A DNA stretch of 6,524 nt, taken from assembly GCA_903919215.1 (NCBI GenBank), contig CAIXHI010000340.1, forward strand, positions 1 through 6,524. The letters run 5' to 3'. The DNA comes from an uncultured Acidimicrobiaceae bacterium. Its GTDB lineage: Bacteria > Actinomycetota > Acidimicrobiia > Acidimicrobiales > Ilumatobacteraceae. Shown in pieces: positions 6,504-6,524 of this stretch. The translations under genes and the position numbers were made by a program. How positions within the stretch are numbered: the stretch's first letter is position 1; each line of letters opens with the position of its first letter. The notes under the pieces were generated by a model that was given only the letters and a program-made list of their open reading frames with translations, made no database searches and was not told the DNA's origin.

Positions 6504-6524
6504 GTGCAGCGCGGCGGGTAGGGC

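Noticed and set aside
6500..6524. Possible GTG start of a further gene overlapping the DUF389 stop (GTGA)
   Set aside because: The 4-bp overlap is typical of coupled genes and the frame stays open to the window end, but only eight codons are visible and no well-placed ribosome binding site is seen.

Overview
The window is GC-rich bacterial DNA (roughly two thirds G+C by eye), densely coding, with third-position G/C bias and long spurious antisense frames. Gene content and style (MoxR next to a DUF58/transglutaminase membrane protein, a Sec lipoprotein sugar-binding protein, an actinobacterial-looking DUF389 protein with an extracytoplasmic tail) point to an actinobacterium, possibly of the Acidimicrobiia. 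That placement is inference; no rRNA or other phylogenetic marker is present.

Layout. (1) Positions 1-69 hold the last 22 codons and stop of a plus-strand gene that cannot be identified. (2) A strong stem-loop at 111-145 lies between it and a convergent minus-strand gene, and probably terminates both. (3) Two overlapping minus-strand genes run from 4042 down to 144: a MoxR-type AAA+ ATPase (4042-3077), then a 988-residue membrane protein (3110-144). The latter joins a DUF58-type N-terminal part to a seven-helix membrane block, an extracytoplasmic transglutaminase-like domain with an intact Cys-His-Asp triad, one more helix and a cytoplasmic tail. (4) A 69-bp divergent intergenic region (4043-4111) holds candidate promoters for both directions and a 7-bp inverted repeat. 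(5) Two plus-strand genes overlap by 8 bp: a lipoprotein of the sugar ABC transporter substrate-binding family (4112-5452) and a seven-helix DUF389 membrane protein (5445-6503). Only 21 bp remain after that.

How the genes may work together. MoxR, DUF58 and TgpA-like transglutaminase proteins are commonly encoded together. MoxR ATPases are thought to act as chaperones for partner proteins, often VWA/DUF58 ones. Here DUF58 and transglutaminase are one polypeptide, so the usual three-gene module is reduced to two. The plus-strand pair is less expected: a sugar-binding lipoprotein with no ABC permease beside it is translationally coupled to a DUF389 membrane protein. Predicted topology puts both the lipoprotein and the DUF389 C-terminal tail outside the membrane, so physical cooperation is possible but unproven.

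I see no mobile element, CRISPR array, tRNA or rRNA. The two points most worth follow-up are the DUF58-transglutaminase fusion with a degenerate VWA metal site, and the orphan binding protein/DUF389 pair.
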